From: Glaciihabitans arcticus
Lineage (GTDB): Bacteria > Actinomycetota > Actinomycetes > Actinomycetales > Microbacteriaceae
Assembly (NCBI RefSeq): GCF_004310685.1
Contig: NZ_SISG01000002.1
Location: 1-64,000 of the forward strand
DNA length: 64,000 nt
Direction of reading: 5' to 3'
Part shown: in pieces, positions 53,575-63,302 of the stretch
How the letters are laid out: each line of letters opens with the position of its first letter
Position numbering within the stretch: position 1 is the first letter of the stretch
The notes under the pieces: model-generated
The model's database searches: none
What the model was told of the DNA's origin: nothing
What the model saw: the letters and a program-made list of their open reading frames with translations, nothing else
Translations under genes and position numbers: made by a program

Positions 53575-54195
53575 CTAAGTGAGCAGGCTGACAACGCGGG
53601 ACCGGATGGCCGCCGCGAGGGTCTCGATCGTGTCGGTCGCGTCGAGCACGAGGAAGCGGTCAGGCTCGGCGGCCGCGAGGTCGAGGTAGCCCTGGCGAAC
53701 CCGCTCGTGAAAGTCCTGCTGCTCGGCCTCGAGCCGGTCGTACTTGTCGCGCGATTCGTCGAGGCGCCCGCGACCGGCCGCCACGTCGAGGTCGAGCAGC
53801 ACGGTGAGATCGGGGATGAGGTCTTCGGCGGCCCAGAGCGAGAGGCTGCGGATCTCAGCGCCATCCAGAACACGACCGGCGCCCTGGTAGGCGACCGAGG
53901 AGTCGAGGTAGCGGTCCTGGATGACGATCTCGCCCCGCTCGATCGCCGGACGCACGCGGGTCGCGATGTTGTGGGCGCGGTCGGCAGCGTAAAGCAGGGC
54001 TTCGGCACGTGGCGCGATATACCCGCGACGGTGCAGGATGATCTCCCGCAGCTCGACGCCGAGGTCGGTTCCGCCGGGCTCGCGCGAATGCTCGACGCTG
54101 TGACCTTCGGCGAGAAGCCAGTTGGTGAGCAGCGCGACCTGGGTCGACTTGCCCGAACCGTCCCCGCCCTCGAAGGTGATGAAGAGGCCGGACAC
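53575..54195 (-). CDS. tmk: Thymidylate kinase
   Basis: This enzyme phosphorylates dTMP to dTDP. The 206-aa product has the P-loop FEGGDGSGKSTQ near the N-terminus, the DR-type motif IQDRYLDSSVAYQG, and TVLLDLDVAAGRGR with a downstream lid segment (DESRDKYDRLEAEQQDFHERV). It starts at a GTG 2 bp after the topA stop and is coupled to holB. The length is usual for the bacterial enzyme. Confidence 0.95.
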   Translation of the reverse strand: MSGLFITFEGGDGSGKSTQVALLTNWLLAEGHSVEHSREPGGTDLGVELREIILHRRGYIAPRAEALLYAADRAHNIATRVRPAIERGEIVIQDRYLDSSVAYQGAGRVLDGAEIRSLSLWAAEDLIPDLTVLLDLDVAAGRGRLDESRDKYDRLEAEQQDFHERVRQGYLDLAAAEPDRFLVLDATDTIETLAAAIRSRVVSLLT

Positions 54196-54197
54196 GG

Positions 54198-57095
54198 TTA
54201 CTCCGCGGCCGGCTTGGGTGCCGCCGGCTTGCGGACAGCCGGTTTCTTCGCCGCAGGCTTCTTCGCCGCAGGCTTCTTGGCCGCGGGCTTCTTCACGGCC
54301 GCCTTCTTCGCGGCGGGCTTCTTGGCTGCCGGCTTCTTGGCGGCGGTCTTGCGCACGACCGGTCCCTTGGCGCGCTTGTCGGCGAGCAGCTGCACGGCGC
54401 GCTCGAAGTCGACGTCTTCGACCGTCTCGCCGCGCGGGATCGTGGCGTTGGTGGTTCCGTCGGTGACGTAGGCGCCGAAGCGGCCGTCCTTGATGCGGAT
54501 CGGCTTGCCGCTCTCGGGGTCGGCATCGAACTCCTTGAGCGCGCTGGATGCCGCGCGTCCGCCGTACTTCGGCTGCGCGTAGAGCTCGATGGCCCCCGCG
54601 AGGTCGATGTCGAAGATGAGCTCTTCGGAGGACAGCGAGCGTGTGTCGACGCCCTTCTTCAGGTACGGGCCGAAGCGGCCGTTCTGCGCGGTGATCTCGG
54701 CGCCGGTCTCGGGGTCGAGGCCGACGACGCGGGGAAGGGACAGCAGTTTCAGCGCCGTGTCGAGGTCGACGAGGGCGAGATCCATCGATTTGAAGATGGA
54801 TGCCGTGCGCTCCTTGGGCAGGGTCGTCTTCTTGGCAGCCGGCTTGCGTTTCGCTTTCGGCGCGATGACCTCGCCGGTGGCGGGGTCGACGACCGTTGCG
54901 GCCTCGATCTCGGCGGCGGCGATGGCTGCAGCCTCGGCGGTTGCCGCAGCCTTGGCGGCCTCGGCTTCCTCGTCGACCGGGTCGGACTCGGTGATGTACG
55001 GACCGAAGCGGCCGTCTTTCGCGAGCACGAGCTTGCCGGTCTCGGGGTTGATGCCGATGACGCGGTCGGTGACGACGGGAGCGTCGATGAGCTCGCGCGC
55101 CTTCTCGGCGGTGAGCTCGTCGGGCGCGAGCTCGGCGGGGATATTGACCCGTCGCGGCGTCTCCGGGGTCTCGCCGGGCGCCTCGAGGTAGGGGCCGTAC
55201 TTGCCGATGCGCAGGGTGACGTCGTCGGCGATGCGGATCGAATTGATCTCGCGGGCGTCGATCTCACCGAGGTTGTCGATGACGGTGCGCAGGCCGCGGT
55301 GGTTGGTGTTACCGAAGTAGAAGCCCTGCAGCCATTCGACGCGGTCGGCTTCTCCCCCGGCGATGCGGTCGAGGTCGTTCTCCATGCTGGCCGTGAAGTC
55401 GTATTCGACCAGGTCGGAGAAGTACTCCTCGAGCAGGCGCACGACGGAGAACGCGATCCAGTTCGGAACGAGCGCCTGGCCGCGCGGGGTGACGTAGCCG
55501 CGGTCGACGATCGTGGAGATGATGGCCGCATAGGTCGAGGGCCGGCCTATGCCGAGCTCTTCGAGCGTCTTGACGAGGCTCGCCTCCGTATAGCGCGGGG
55601 GCGCGCTGGTCTCGTGGCCCTTGGCCTCCAGCTCGACCAGGGCGAGGGTCTGGCCTTCGGTCAGCTGCGGGAGCTTTGCCTCGGCCGGCTCGGCCGACTC
55701 GTTGCGATCCTCGTCGCGGCTCTCCTCGTAGGCGTGCATAAATCCGCGGAAGGTGATGACGGTGCCGCTGGCCGAGAATTCGGCGAGCGCGTTCGCCGGG
55801 TCTGCGGTCGAGGCCGTGGGACCGGCGGTGATGGTGACCGTCGCGGTGGAGCCCTTGGCGTCCGCCATCTGGGATGCGACGGTGCGCTTCCAGATGAGGT
55901 CGTAGAGCTTCCAGTCGTTGCCGCGCAGCACGGATTGAAGCTCGGTCGGCGTGCGGAACACGTCACCGGACGGCCGGATGGCCTCGTGGGCCTCCTGCGC
56001 GCTCTTGTTCTTGCCGCTGTAGACGCGCGGCTTCTCGGGGATGGTGTCGGGGCCGTAGAGCTTGCTGGCCTGCGAGCGTGCCGCGTCGATCGCCTGCTTC
56101 GAGAGCGTGGGCGAGTCGGTACGCATATAGGTGATGTAACCGTTCTCGTACAGTCCCTGCGCGACGCTCATGGTCTGGCGGGCGGAGAAGCGGAGCTTGC
56201 GGCCGGCCTCCTGCTGCAGGGTCGAGGTGGTGAACGGTGCGGCGGGGCGACGCGTGTACGGCTTCGATTCGAGCGAGCTCACGACGATCGAGATGGCGGG
56301 GTCGCGGAGAGCTGCGGCGAGCGACTCGGCGGCTTTCTCGTCGAGAGCGACGGCGTCGGACTTGAGGATTCCCTTGTCGTCGAAGTCGCGCCCGACGGCG
56401 ATGCGGGTGCCGTTGAGTCGGACGAGACGGGACTCGAAGTCCTGCGCACCGGCGGCTGCCGCGAAGTTCGCGATCAGGTCCCAGTAGCTCGCGGTGGTGA
56501 AGGCGAGGCGTTCGCGTTCACGGTCGACGACGAGGCGGGTGGCTGCAGACTGCACGCGGCCCGCGGAGAGGCCGGGGCCGACCTTGCGCCACAGCACCGG
56601 CGAGATCTCGTAGCCATACAGGCGGTCGAGGATGCGCCTCGTCTCCTGCGCATCGACCAGGGCGGTGTCGAGTTCGCGGGTGTTGGCGATGGCGTGCTGG
56701 ATCGCGTCCTTGGTGATCTCATGGAACACCATGCGCTTGACGGGAACCTTGGGCTTGAGCTCCTGCAGGAGGTGCCACGCGATGGCCTCACCTTCGCGGT
56801 CCTCATCAGTTGCGAGGTAGAGCTCGTCGGCACCCTTGAGTGCGCGCTTGAGGTCGGCAACCGTCTTCTTCTTGGCGTCGGAGACGACATAGTACGGCTC
56901 GAAGCCGTTCTCGACGTCGACGGAGAACTTGCCGAGCGAGCCCTTCTTGAGCTCGGGCGGGAGGTTCTTGGGCTCGATGAGGTCACGGATGTGGCCAACC
57001 GAGGCCTGCACCTCGTACTCGTCTCCCAAATACTGGCCGATGGTCTTCGCCTTTGCGGGCGACTCGACAATGACCAGCTTCTTCGTGCCAGGCAC
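54198..57095 (-). CDS. topA: DNA topoisomerase I
   Basis: This type IA enzyme relaxes negative supercoils. The product is 965 aa from the GTG at 57095, chosen because GAGGAG lies 4 nt upstream and the protein then begins VPGTKKLVIVESPAKAKTIG. The TOPRIM motif is TDEDREGEAIAWHL and the catalytic Tyr is in NGYITYMRTDSP. Actinobacterial features are the four C-terminal repeats (GRFGPYI, GRFGPYL, GRFGAYV, GKYGPYL) instead of zinc fingers. The ~50-residue Lys/Ala/Pro tail (AAKKPAAKK repeats) aids DNA binding and strand passage. It heads the topA-tmk-holB run. Confidence 0.96.
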   Translation of the reverse strand: MPGTKKLVIVESPAKAKTIGQYLGDEYEVQASVGHIRDLIEPKNLPPELKKGSLGKFSVDVENGFEPYYVVSDAKKKTVADLKRALKGADELYLATDEDREGEAIAWHLLQELKPKVPVKRMVFHEITKDAIQHAIANTRELDTALVDAQETRRILDRLYGYEISPVLWRKVGPGLSAGRVQSAATRLVVDRERERLAFTTASYWDLIANFAAAAGAQDFESRLVRLNGTRIAVGRDFDDKGILKSDAVALDEKAAESLAAALRDPAISIVVSSLESKPYTRRPAAPFTTSTLQQEAGRKLRFSARQTMSVAQGLYENGYITYMRTDSPTLSKQAIDAARSQASKLYGPDTIPEKPRVYSGKNKSAQEAHEAIRPSGDVFRTPTELQSVLRGNDWKLYDLIWKRTVASQMADAKGSTATVTITAGPTASTADPANALAEFSASGTVITFRGFMHAYEESRDEDRNESAEPAEAKLPQLTEGQTLALVELEAKGHETSAPPRYTEASLVKTLEELGIGRPSTYAAIISTIVDRGYVTPRGQALVPNWIAFSVVRLLEEYFSDLVEYDFTASMENDLDRIAGGEADRVEWLQGFYFGNTNHRGLRTVIDNLGEIDAREINSIRIADDVTLRIGKYGPYLEAPGETPETPRRVNIPAELAPDELTAEKARELIDAPVVTDRVIGINPETGKLVLAKDGRFGPYITESDPVDEEAEAAKAAATAEAAAIAAAEIEAATVVDPATGEVIAPKAKRKPAAKKTTLPKERTASIFKSMDLALVDLDTALKLLSLPRVVGLDPETGAEITAQNGRFGPYLKKGVDTRSLSSEELIFDIDLAGAIELYAQPKYGGRAASSALKEFDADPESGKPIRIKDGRFGAYVTDGTTNATIPRGETVEDVDFERAVQLLADKRAKGPVVRKTAAKKPAAKKPAAKKAAVKKPAAKKPAAKKPAAKKPAVRKPAAPKPAAE

Positions 57096-57140
57096 GTTTC
57101 TCCTCTTATATAGGGACCCCTGCACGGGAGGTTTTCGCGA

Positions 57141-57170
57141 CCCGTACTACTATCAACGGCCGAGCGTCAA
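57141..57170 (-). promoter_or_regulatory. Candidate topA promoter
   Basis: TTGACG and TACGGG are separated by 18 bp on the minus strand, about 46-75 bp before the topA GTG. An alternative -10, TATATA, lies only ~14 nt before the start. The rest of the 113-bp spacer shows nothing else. Confidence 0.35.
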
Positions 57171-57239
57171 GGGCTGGAAGTGCTGCGTCTCGAACTGCCG
57201 CCGTCAGCCACACCATACACACGTCTCCCTGACTCCTGT

Positions 57240-57632
57240 CTAATTCACCCCCGACGAGGGGTCGACCGGTGAGGTGTCAGGAGGCGGCCCGGCGGTAGCC
57301 GCGGCGCGCACGCTGAACCCCAGCACGGTGCCCGTGACGCGAACGGTTGCGACGAGCCCGTCGAGCTCGCACGCCTCCAGTTCCGCTCCGTTCGCACGGG
57401 CCACCACGGCCGCGGACTCGCACGGGAATCCTGCGACAGCCCCCGAGCTCACGTCGGCTGCGGCGAGCGCGGCGGCGTCCGCGGCACCCGCCAGTGACTG
57501 CCCGCGAGCGAGCGCGAACTGGAGCGGGAGCAGCAGCGCGAGCAAGCACAGCGTGCCCGCGATGAGTGCGACGGCGAGAATGGATCCGCTGCCCCGCTCC
57601 CGCTTACTCACGGCGCTCTCCCGCCCGCTCAC
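57240..57632 (-). CDS. TadG-like pilus-assembly protein (Rv3654c type)
   Basis: The product is 130 aa from the GTG at 57632 (GTGA overlap with the TadE gene). A GTG at 57611 with GGAG 6 nt upstream is an alternative. The helix GSILAVALIAGTLCLLALLLPLQFALA follows the G-S cleavage-like site. QSLAGAADAAALAAAD follows, as in mycobacterial Rv3654c and TadG-type proteins. There are two Cys (FPCESAA, EACELDG). It is the last gene of the Tad locus. Confidence 0.8.
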   Translation of the reverse strand: MSGRESAVSKRERGSGSILAVALIAGTLCLLALLLPLQFALARGQSLAGAADAAALAAADVSSGAVAGFPCESAAVVARANGAELEACELDGLVATVRVTGTVLGFSVRAAATAGPPPDTSPVDPSSGVN

Positions 57633-58012
57633 AGTCCTCCCGCCAGGGCGCAGCTCCGTGCGGTCAGAGTGAGGCCGAGGATCGTGCCCACCGGGGACCG
57701 GGAGCGTGCGGTGAGTCTCGCGCACAACAGGTCACCCGATCCGCTCGAGGACAGCCGGACACCCGGCACGGAGTGCGCGGCTCGACTTGCGACGGTGCCC
57801 GGCGGGTCGCCGCGCGCGAGGGAGCGCGCTGCGTCGGCCGCGGCATCCTGAACCAGCACCTGCTGCGCCGCGAGCTGCACGCTCGCGAGGGCACACGCGA
57901 GCAGCAGCACGACGGCCGGCACCACCGCGGCGAACTCGGCAGTAACGCTGCCGCGTTCACCGGCTCCTTCTGTTCCGCGCCGAACTCGGCTAGCCCCCGT
58001 ACGACAGGGCAT
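57629..58012 (-). CDS. TadE-family minor pilin
   Basis: The product is 127 aa from an ATG that lies 23 nt inside the end of the DUF4244 gene. Without a clear ribosome site, it probably relies on translational coupling. The TadE motif is ERGSVTAEFAAVVPAVVLLLACALASVQLAAQQ: a prepilin-type G/S site with Glu at +5 and one hydrophobic helix. Two Cys in the C-terminal part (LLCARL, RSCALAGG) may form a disulphide. It is the equivalent of Rv3655c in the Tad cluster. Confidence 0.8.
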   Translation of the reverse strand: MPCRTGASRVRRGTEGAGERGSVTAEFAAVVPAVVLLLACALASVQLAAQQVLVQDAAADAARSLARGDPPGTVASRAAHSVPGVRLSSSGSGDLLCARLTARSRSPVGTILGLTLTARSCALAGGL

Positions 58013-58181
58013 TACGCACCAGGTCGGTCAGGATTCCCCGCACCTCATCGCTGCGCATGATCACGACCAGCAGGCCGGCGAACCCGACGGCCGCCATGGT
58101 CGCGATCGCGTACTCGGCCGTGGCGGACCCCTGCTCGTCACGCTCTTGAATCCTCATAAATCGCTGACGTATCTTGTGCAT
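57990..58181 (-). CDS. DUF4244 protein, Flp-like pilin candidate
   Basis: The product is 63 aa from the ATG at 58181, supported by AAGGGG upstream; a later in-frame ATG is at 58157. The core DEQGSATAEYAIATMAAVGFAGLLVVI is a prepilin-type segment with G|S cleavage and Glu at +5, and it ends SDEVRGILTDLVRNALS. DUF4244 proteins occur at this spot in actinobacterial Tad clusters (Rv3656c). It is probably the major Flp-type pilin; that role is inference. Confidence 0.85.
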   Translation of the reverse strand: MHKIRQRFMRIQERDEQGSATAEYAIATMAAVGFAGLLVVIMRSDEVRGILTDLVRNALSYGG

Positions 58182-58271
58182 GCCGCACCCCTTTACTGTG
58201 TCCTGCGGCGCGAGCACATCCAGTCTGGGCGAGCGGCGGCGCGAGCGGGGAGGAACTCGGCAATCGGTGGA

Positions 58272-59192
58272 TCACCCGGGAAAGCCGCCGAGTGTGGACG
58301 AGATGACCGTCACGAGCAGCGGCGCGACGCCGAGCAGCATAAATGCGGGAAGGATGCAGACTCCGAGCGGCAGCATGAGCTTCACCGCGAGCACCGAGGC
58401 GCGCTCCGCCGCACGGCTCGCCGCGTCCCTGCGGGCCTCCTCGGCCTCGCTGCGCAACAGTTCGGACGCGGGCACTCCCGCGCGACGCGAGAGCGAGACG
58501 ACGGACTCCACCTCGGCGGCGTCGGCTAGCGGATCCAGACCGGCAGCCGCCAGCGCCTCCTCGACCGACGCGGCAGCGCGGTCGAGGGATGCGCCGCCAC
58601 CGACCGCGATGGCCATGAGCTCGAAGCGCAGCCCCGGGGTGAGTTCGCGCGGCTGTGCGGCCGCGACCAGCCGCCGGTTCCAGCGCCACGCACCGAGCAG
58701 GAGCGCCACGCCGAGCGCCAGGCAGCCGAGTCCGATCGGGGTCGTGAACAGCGTCGCGATCGTGTTGAAGCCGAGCACCATTCCGAACAGCACCCCGACG
58801 GCGGGCAGCACCATGACCATTCGCGCCGTGGCGACGGGTGCGGCGAGCGCTTCCTCGGCGGCGCGCGCGGCCTGCGCGAACGAACGGAGGGAAGCGGCGA
58901 ACGACCTGAGCGCCGGGGCGAGCGGGGCACCCGCCTCCGTCGCCACCCGCCAGGCCGCCGCGAGTCCGCGCCAGGCGGGGCCGGCCCGATCCGATGGCGC
59001 TTCGATCACGGCGGCGACGAGCGCATCGGACACCCGCTCCCCCGCGCGCGCCGCGGCTGCGACCCGCACGGCGAGCACGGGCTGCTCGAGATAACCCCAC
59101 GCCCCGACCGGGGCGACCCCCGCCGCGAGCAGCACAGCCAGCCGCTGCGCGGCTCCCGCCACGGCATCCAGTTCGCCGCGCCCGCCCTTCAC
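58272..59192 (-). CDS. Type II secretion F-family membrane protein (TadB/TadC-like)
   Basis: The product is 306 aa from the GTG at 59192, in a GTGA overlap with the ATPase gene. The longer frame to 59465 is a shadow. The helical segment AQRLAVLLAAGVAPVGAW is an F-domain start, followed by two helices (VMVLPAVGVLFGMVLG, LGCLALGVALLLGAW). A second F-type region (SLSRRAGVPASELLR) ends in two more helices. Many actinobacteria encode two separate F proteins (Rv3658c and Rv3657c); here one gene seems to cover both. It forms the inner-membrane platform of the pilus. Confidence 0.85.
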   Translation of the reverse strand: MKGGRGELDAVAGAAQRLAVLLAAGVAPVGAWGYLEQPVLAVRVAAAARAGERVSDALVAAVIEAPSDRAGPAWRGLAAAWRVATEAGAPLAPALRSFAASLRSFAQAARAAEEALAAPVATARMVMVLPAVGVLFGMVLGFNTIATLFTTPIGLGCLALGVALLLGAWRWNRRLVAAAQPRELTPGLRFELMAIAVGGGASLDRAAASVEEALAAAGLDPLADAAEVESVVSLSRRAGVPASELLRSEAEEARRDAASRAAERASVLAVKLMLPLGVCILPAFMLLGVAPLLVTVISSTLGGFPG

Positions 59193-60202
59193 GTGATCGC
59201 CAGCCGATCCCGCTCGTCGACGCGAAAGCGACCGGATGCCACGAGCCTCCGCACGCCAGACGCATCCCGCTCGAGGTGCAACACCGTTCCGATCGCACTC
59301 ACGGCCTGCCTCGCAACGGCCGTCGCCGACATCCCGGCGAGCGCTCCGAGCGCTTCGAGCCGGGCGGGCACGTCGGCGAGGGAGTTGGCGTGCAGCGTAC
59401 CGGCACCGCCGTCGTGGCCCGTGTTGAGCGCGCTGAGCATCTCGCGCAGCTCGGCTCCGCGGCACTCGCCGAGCACGAGGCGGTCGGGGCGCATCCTCAG
59501 GGCTTCACGCACAAGTCGCGTGAGACTCACCTCACCGGCGCCCTCGAGGTTGGCCTGCCGCGATTCGAGCGAGACGAAGTGCGGATGCGCCACCCGCAGC
59601 TCGGCCACGTCTTCGATGGCGACGATCCGCTCGATGGGGCTGGCCGCCGACAACATCGCGGAGAGAAGAGTCGTCTTGCCACTGCCGCCCGCGCCCGTTA
59701 CGAGGATGTTCTCGCGCCGCGCGATCAGGTCGCGAACGGTCTCGAGCACGGTCGGCGCGAAGAAGCCGGCCCTGGCGAGGTCGTCGAGGCTGAATCCGCC
59801 GCGGCGGGGCAGGCGCACCGAGATGAGGGTGCCGCGTGGCGAGATCGGTGGCAACACCGCATGCACGCGAATTCCGCCGTGCAACCGGGCGTCGACGCAC
59901 GGGCTCGCCTCATCGATGTGCCGACCGCCCAGGGCGACGAGGTGCACCGCCAGATCGTGCGCCTGCTGTTCGGTGAGCGGTGCACGGTCCGGCCGCTCGA
60001 GGCCATCCCCACGGTCGACCCAGATCTCTCCCGGCGCATTGACGAATACGTCGGTGACCCGGGCATCGGCAACAAAGTCGGCGAGTACGCCGAACTCGAC
60101 CGGGTAGGAGGGTGCGTCGGTCGCGACCGTGACCGGCGTCTTGCCCGCGGAAGGGCGCACCGCCACGAAGCCGCCGATAACTGGGGAAGGAGAGTCGTTC
60201 AC
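59189..60202 (-). CDS. tadA: TadA/CpaF-family secretion ATPase
   Basis: This ATPase powers Flp pilus assembly. The 337-aa product has Walker A GAGGSGKTT, the Asp-box region IVAIEDVAEL, Walker B region RMRPDRLVLGECRGAE and the His box GHDGGAGTLHANS. The N-terminal domain (VTDVFVNAPGEIWVDRG) is typical of CpaF. It starts at a GTG after a poor ribosome site. It is the first gene of the Tad locus. The septum-site protein gene (ssd, Rv3660c) often found before tadA is not present here. Confidence 0.9.
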   Translation of the reverse strand: MNDSPSPVIGGFVAVRPSAGKTPVTVATDAPSYPVEFGVLADFVADARVTDVFVNAPGEIWVDRGDGLERPDRAPLTEQQAHDLAVHLVALGGRHIDEASPCVDARLHGGIRVHAVLPPISPRGTLISVRLPRRGGFSLDDLARAGFFAPTVLETVRDLIARRENILVTGAGGSGKTTLLSAMLSAASPIERIVAIEDVAELRVAHPHFVSLESRQANLEGAGEVSLTRLVREALRMRPDRLVLGECRGAELREMLSALNTGHDGGAGTLHANSLADVPARLEALGALAGMSATAVARQAVSAIGTVLHLERDASGVRRLVASGRFRVDERDRLAIT

Positions 60203-60331
60203 CCGCCGAACCTACGTCGATCGTGAGCCGCGCTATCCACCACACATGAAAACAGTGCGAACACCGTGCCGGACTGCAGGTGGGGAGGAATTCAACTCAG
60301 GGCGTGAAACACGGTGCCGAGCCGCAATGCG

Positions 60332-60358
60332 GGACATGACCACCTCGCGGTCGTGTCC
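60332..60358. other. 27-bp hairpin between tadA and the 6C RNA
   Basis: GGACATGACC-acctcgc-GGTCGTGTCC is a 10-bp inverted repeat with one G-T wobble. No T-tract follows in either direction. It may be an operator or an RNA structure in the tad leader. The rest of the 197-bp stretch from tadA to the 6C RNA (60203-60399) shows no gene and no convincing tad promoter. Confidence 0.45.
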
Positions 60359-60399
60359 GCCACTTAGGCTCGGTCACCATCTTAAAAGCGTGACATTAA

Positions 60400-60491
60400 A
60401 CAAAGAGGGGCGGCGCCTATTGGGGGGAACAGGCGCCGCCACAGCAACGCTGATTGGGGGGAATCATGAGTGCGTTGCCAGCCGAATTGGA
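60400..60491 (-). ncRNA. 6C small RNA
   Basis: The minus strand carries two hairpins, each with six C in the loop. Hairpin 1 is GCAACGC (60472-60478), a 5' bulge ACTCA, TGATT-CCCCCC-AATCA, then GCGTTGC (60444-60450). Hairpin 2 is GGCGGCGCCT-GTT-CCCCCC-AAT-AGGCGCCGCC (60409-60440), followed by CCTCTTTGTTT as intrinsic terminator. TAACGT at 60498-60503 is a suitable -10, placing the 5' end near 60491. This is the 6C motif known from actinobacteria (B11/ncRv13660 in Mycobacterium tuberculosis), which there also sits beside the tad region. The exact 5' end is an estimate. Confidence 0.92.
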
Positions 60492-60504
60492 AACAGAACG
60501 TTAA

Positions 60505-60661
60505 CAATCGACGTCAACAAGTGTACCCCGCGGAGTCCCCCACGCAAGGGACAATTCCACAGGCTGGCAGGCCGTTCTCAGCTTGCGGTCTAGTATCGAG
60601 GGCATTACTTCAACCCAGTTCGCCGTCATCCCTGGCACCGGCGAGATCGACAAGGATAACG
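60505..60661 (+). promoter_or_regulatory. acs leader and promoter region
   Basis: This 157-bp stretch separates the divergent 6C RNA promoter from acs. No palindromic operator or clear -10/-35 pair was found; TAGTAT near 60592-60597 is a possible -10. The only certain element is the ribosome site AAGGA 5 nt before the acs ATG. Confidence 0.35.
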
Positions 60662-62623
<1,962 letters not shown>

Positions 62624-62626
62624 GGG

Positions 62627-63088
62627 CTAGGCGAACTCGACGATCAGTTCGACCTCGACGGGCGAGTCGAGCGGAAGCACCGCGACACCCACGGCGCTGC
62701 GCGCGTGGATGCCCGCGTCGCCGAAGATCTCGCCGAGGACCTCTGAGGCGCCGTTGATGACGCCCGGCTGGCCCGACCACGCCGGATCGGAGGCCACGAA
62801 GCCCACGACCTTGACGATGCGGGTGATGCGATCGAGCGACCCGATGACGCTCTTGACGGCGGCGAGGCCGTTGAGCGCGCTCTGGCGGGCGAGCGCCTTA
62901 CCGGACTCGTCGGAGACACCGGCGCCGAGCTTGCCGGTCTCGGGGAGTGCGCCATCCACGAACGGCAGCTGGCCCGCCGTGAAGACGAGGTTGCCGGAGA
63001 TGATGGCCGGCACATAGGCGGCCACCGGCTTGGCGAGCTCGGGGAGGGTGATTCCGAGCTCCGCGAGCCGTTCATCCACTGTCGTCAT
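62627..63088 (-). CDS. RidA (YjgF/YER057c/UK114) family protein
   Basis: The product is 153 aa from the ATG at 63088 (GAGGA 7 nt upstream, ATGA overlap with the preceding small gene). The sequence matches the longer RidA-like subgroup: GNLVFTAGQLPFVDG, LARQSALNGLAAVKSVIG, IVKVVGFVASDP and IHARSAVGVAVLPLDSPVEVELIVEF. The Arg in the HARSAVGV segment is the usual ligand contact. RidA proteins hydrolyse reactive enamine/imine intermediates; the exact role of this subgroup is less certain. Confidence 0.9.
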   Translation of the reverse strand: MTTVDERLAELGITLPELAKPVAAYVPAIISGNLVFTAGQLPFVDGALPETGKLGAGVSDESGKALARQSALNGLAAVKSVIGSLDRITRIVKVVGFVASDPAWSGQPGVINGASEVLGEIFGDAGIHARSAVGVAVLPLDSPVEVELIVEFA

Positions 63089-63249
63089 GATGCGTCCTCT
63101 TTCTTTTCGCGCTTCAGGTAGGCGACGAGTCCGCCCTCGGGGCCGGTCACCACCTGCACCAGTTCCCACCCCTCGGAGCCCCAGTTATTGAGGATCGCCG
63201 AAGTGTTGTGGACGATGAGGGGGGTAGTCAGGTACTCCCAGGTTGTCAT
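63085..63249 (-). CDS. DUF4177-type small protein, 54 aa
   Basis: This short gene is read from the ATG at 63249. The translation starts MTTWEYLTTPLIVHNTSAIL and continues NNWGSEGWELVQVV, ending YLKREKKEDAS. The pattern W-E-Y ... L-N-x-x-G-x-E-G-W-E-L-V is that of DUF4177 proteins. The stop overlaps the ridA ATG by 4 nt (ATGA), and it faces the penicillin-binding protein gene 53 bp away. The same DUF4177-RidA pairing is, from memory, conserved near ponA in actinobacteria. Function is unknown. Confidence 0.8.
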   Translation of the reverse strand: MTTWEYLTTPLIVHNTSAILNNWGSEGWELVQVVTGPEGGLVAYLKREKKEDAS

Positions 63250-63289
63250 TTGTCGGCTTTCGCTCAGGTTGGTATACGCATCGGTCGCG

Positions 63290-63295
63290 TACCAT
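63290..63295 (+). promoter_or_regulatory. -10 box of the penicillin-binding protein gene
   Basis: TACCAT lies 7 nt before the ATG at 63303, fitting a leaderless transcript. No ribosome-binding site is visible. It sits in the 53-bp divergent spacer shared with the DUF4177 gene. Confidence 0.5.
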
Positions 63296-63302
63296 CGATC
63301 AT

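Noticed and set aside
54200-54350. Tandem repeat DNA in the 3' end of topA considered as a minisatellite
   Set aside because: It encodes the Lys/Ala/Pro-rich tail that is normal for actinobacterial topoisomerase I.
55299-57113. 604-aa plus-strand frame over topA, and similar long frames at 23081-24871, 27000-28940, 34406-35740 and 60626-62434
   Set aside because: All lie opposite well-recognised genes, have compositions typical of GC-rich shadows and show no family motif.
60371-60395. GTCAC-N12-GTGAC considered as a CRP/GlxR-type site
   Set aside because: The half-sites are in reverse order relative to the TGTGA-N6-TCACA consensus and the spacing is wrong.
60409-60440. Inverted repeat first considered a riboregulator in the acs leader
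   Set aside because: Read on the minus strand it is hairpin 2 and terminator of the 6C RNA, with CCCCCC in the loop and a T-rich tail.
60466-60504. 12-codon ORF (ATG to TAA) with a G-rich ribosome-site-like run, at first read as an acs leader peptide
   Set aside because: The G6 run and this ORF are the antisense of hairpin 1 of the 6C RNA, which explains the conserved structure better.
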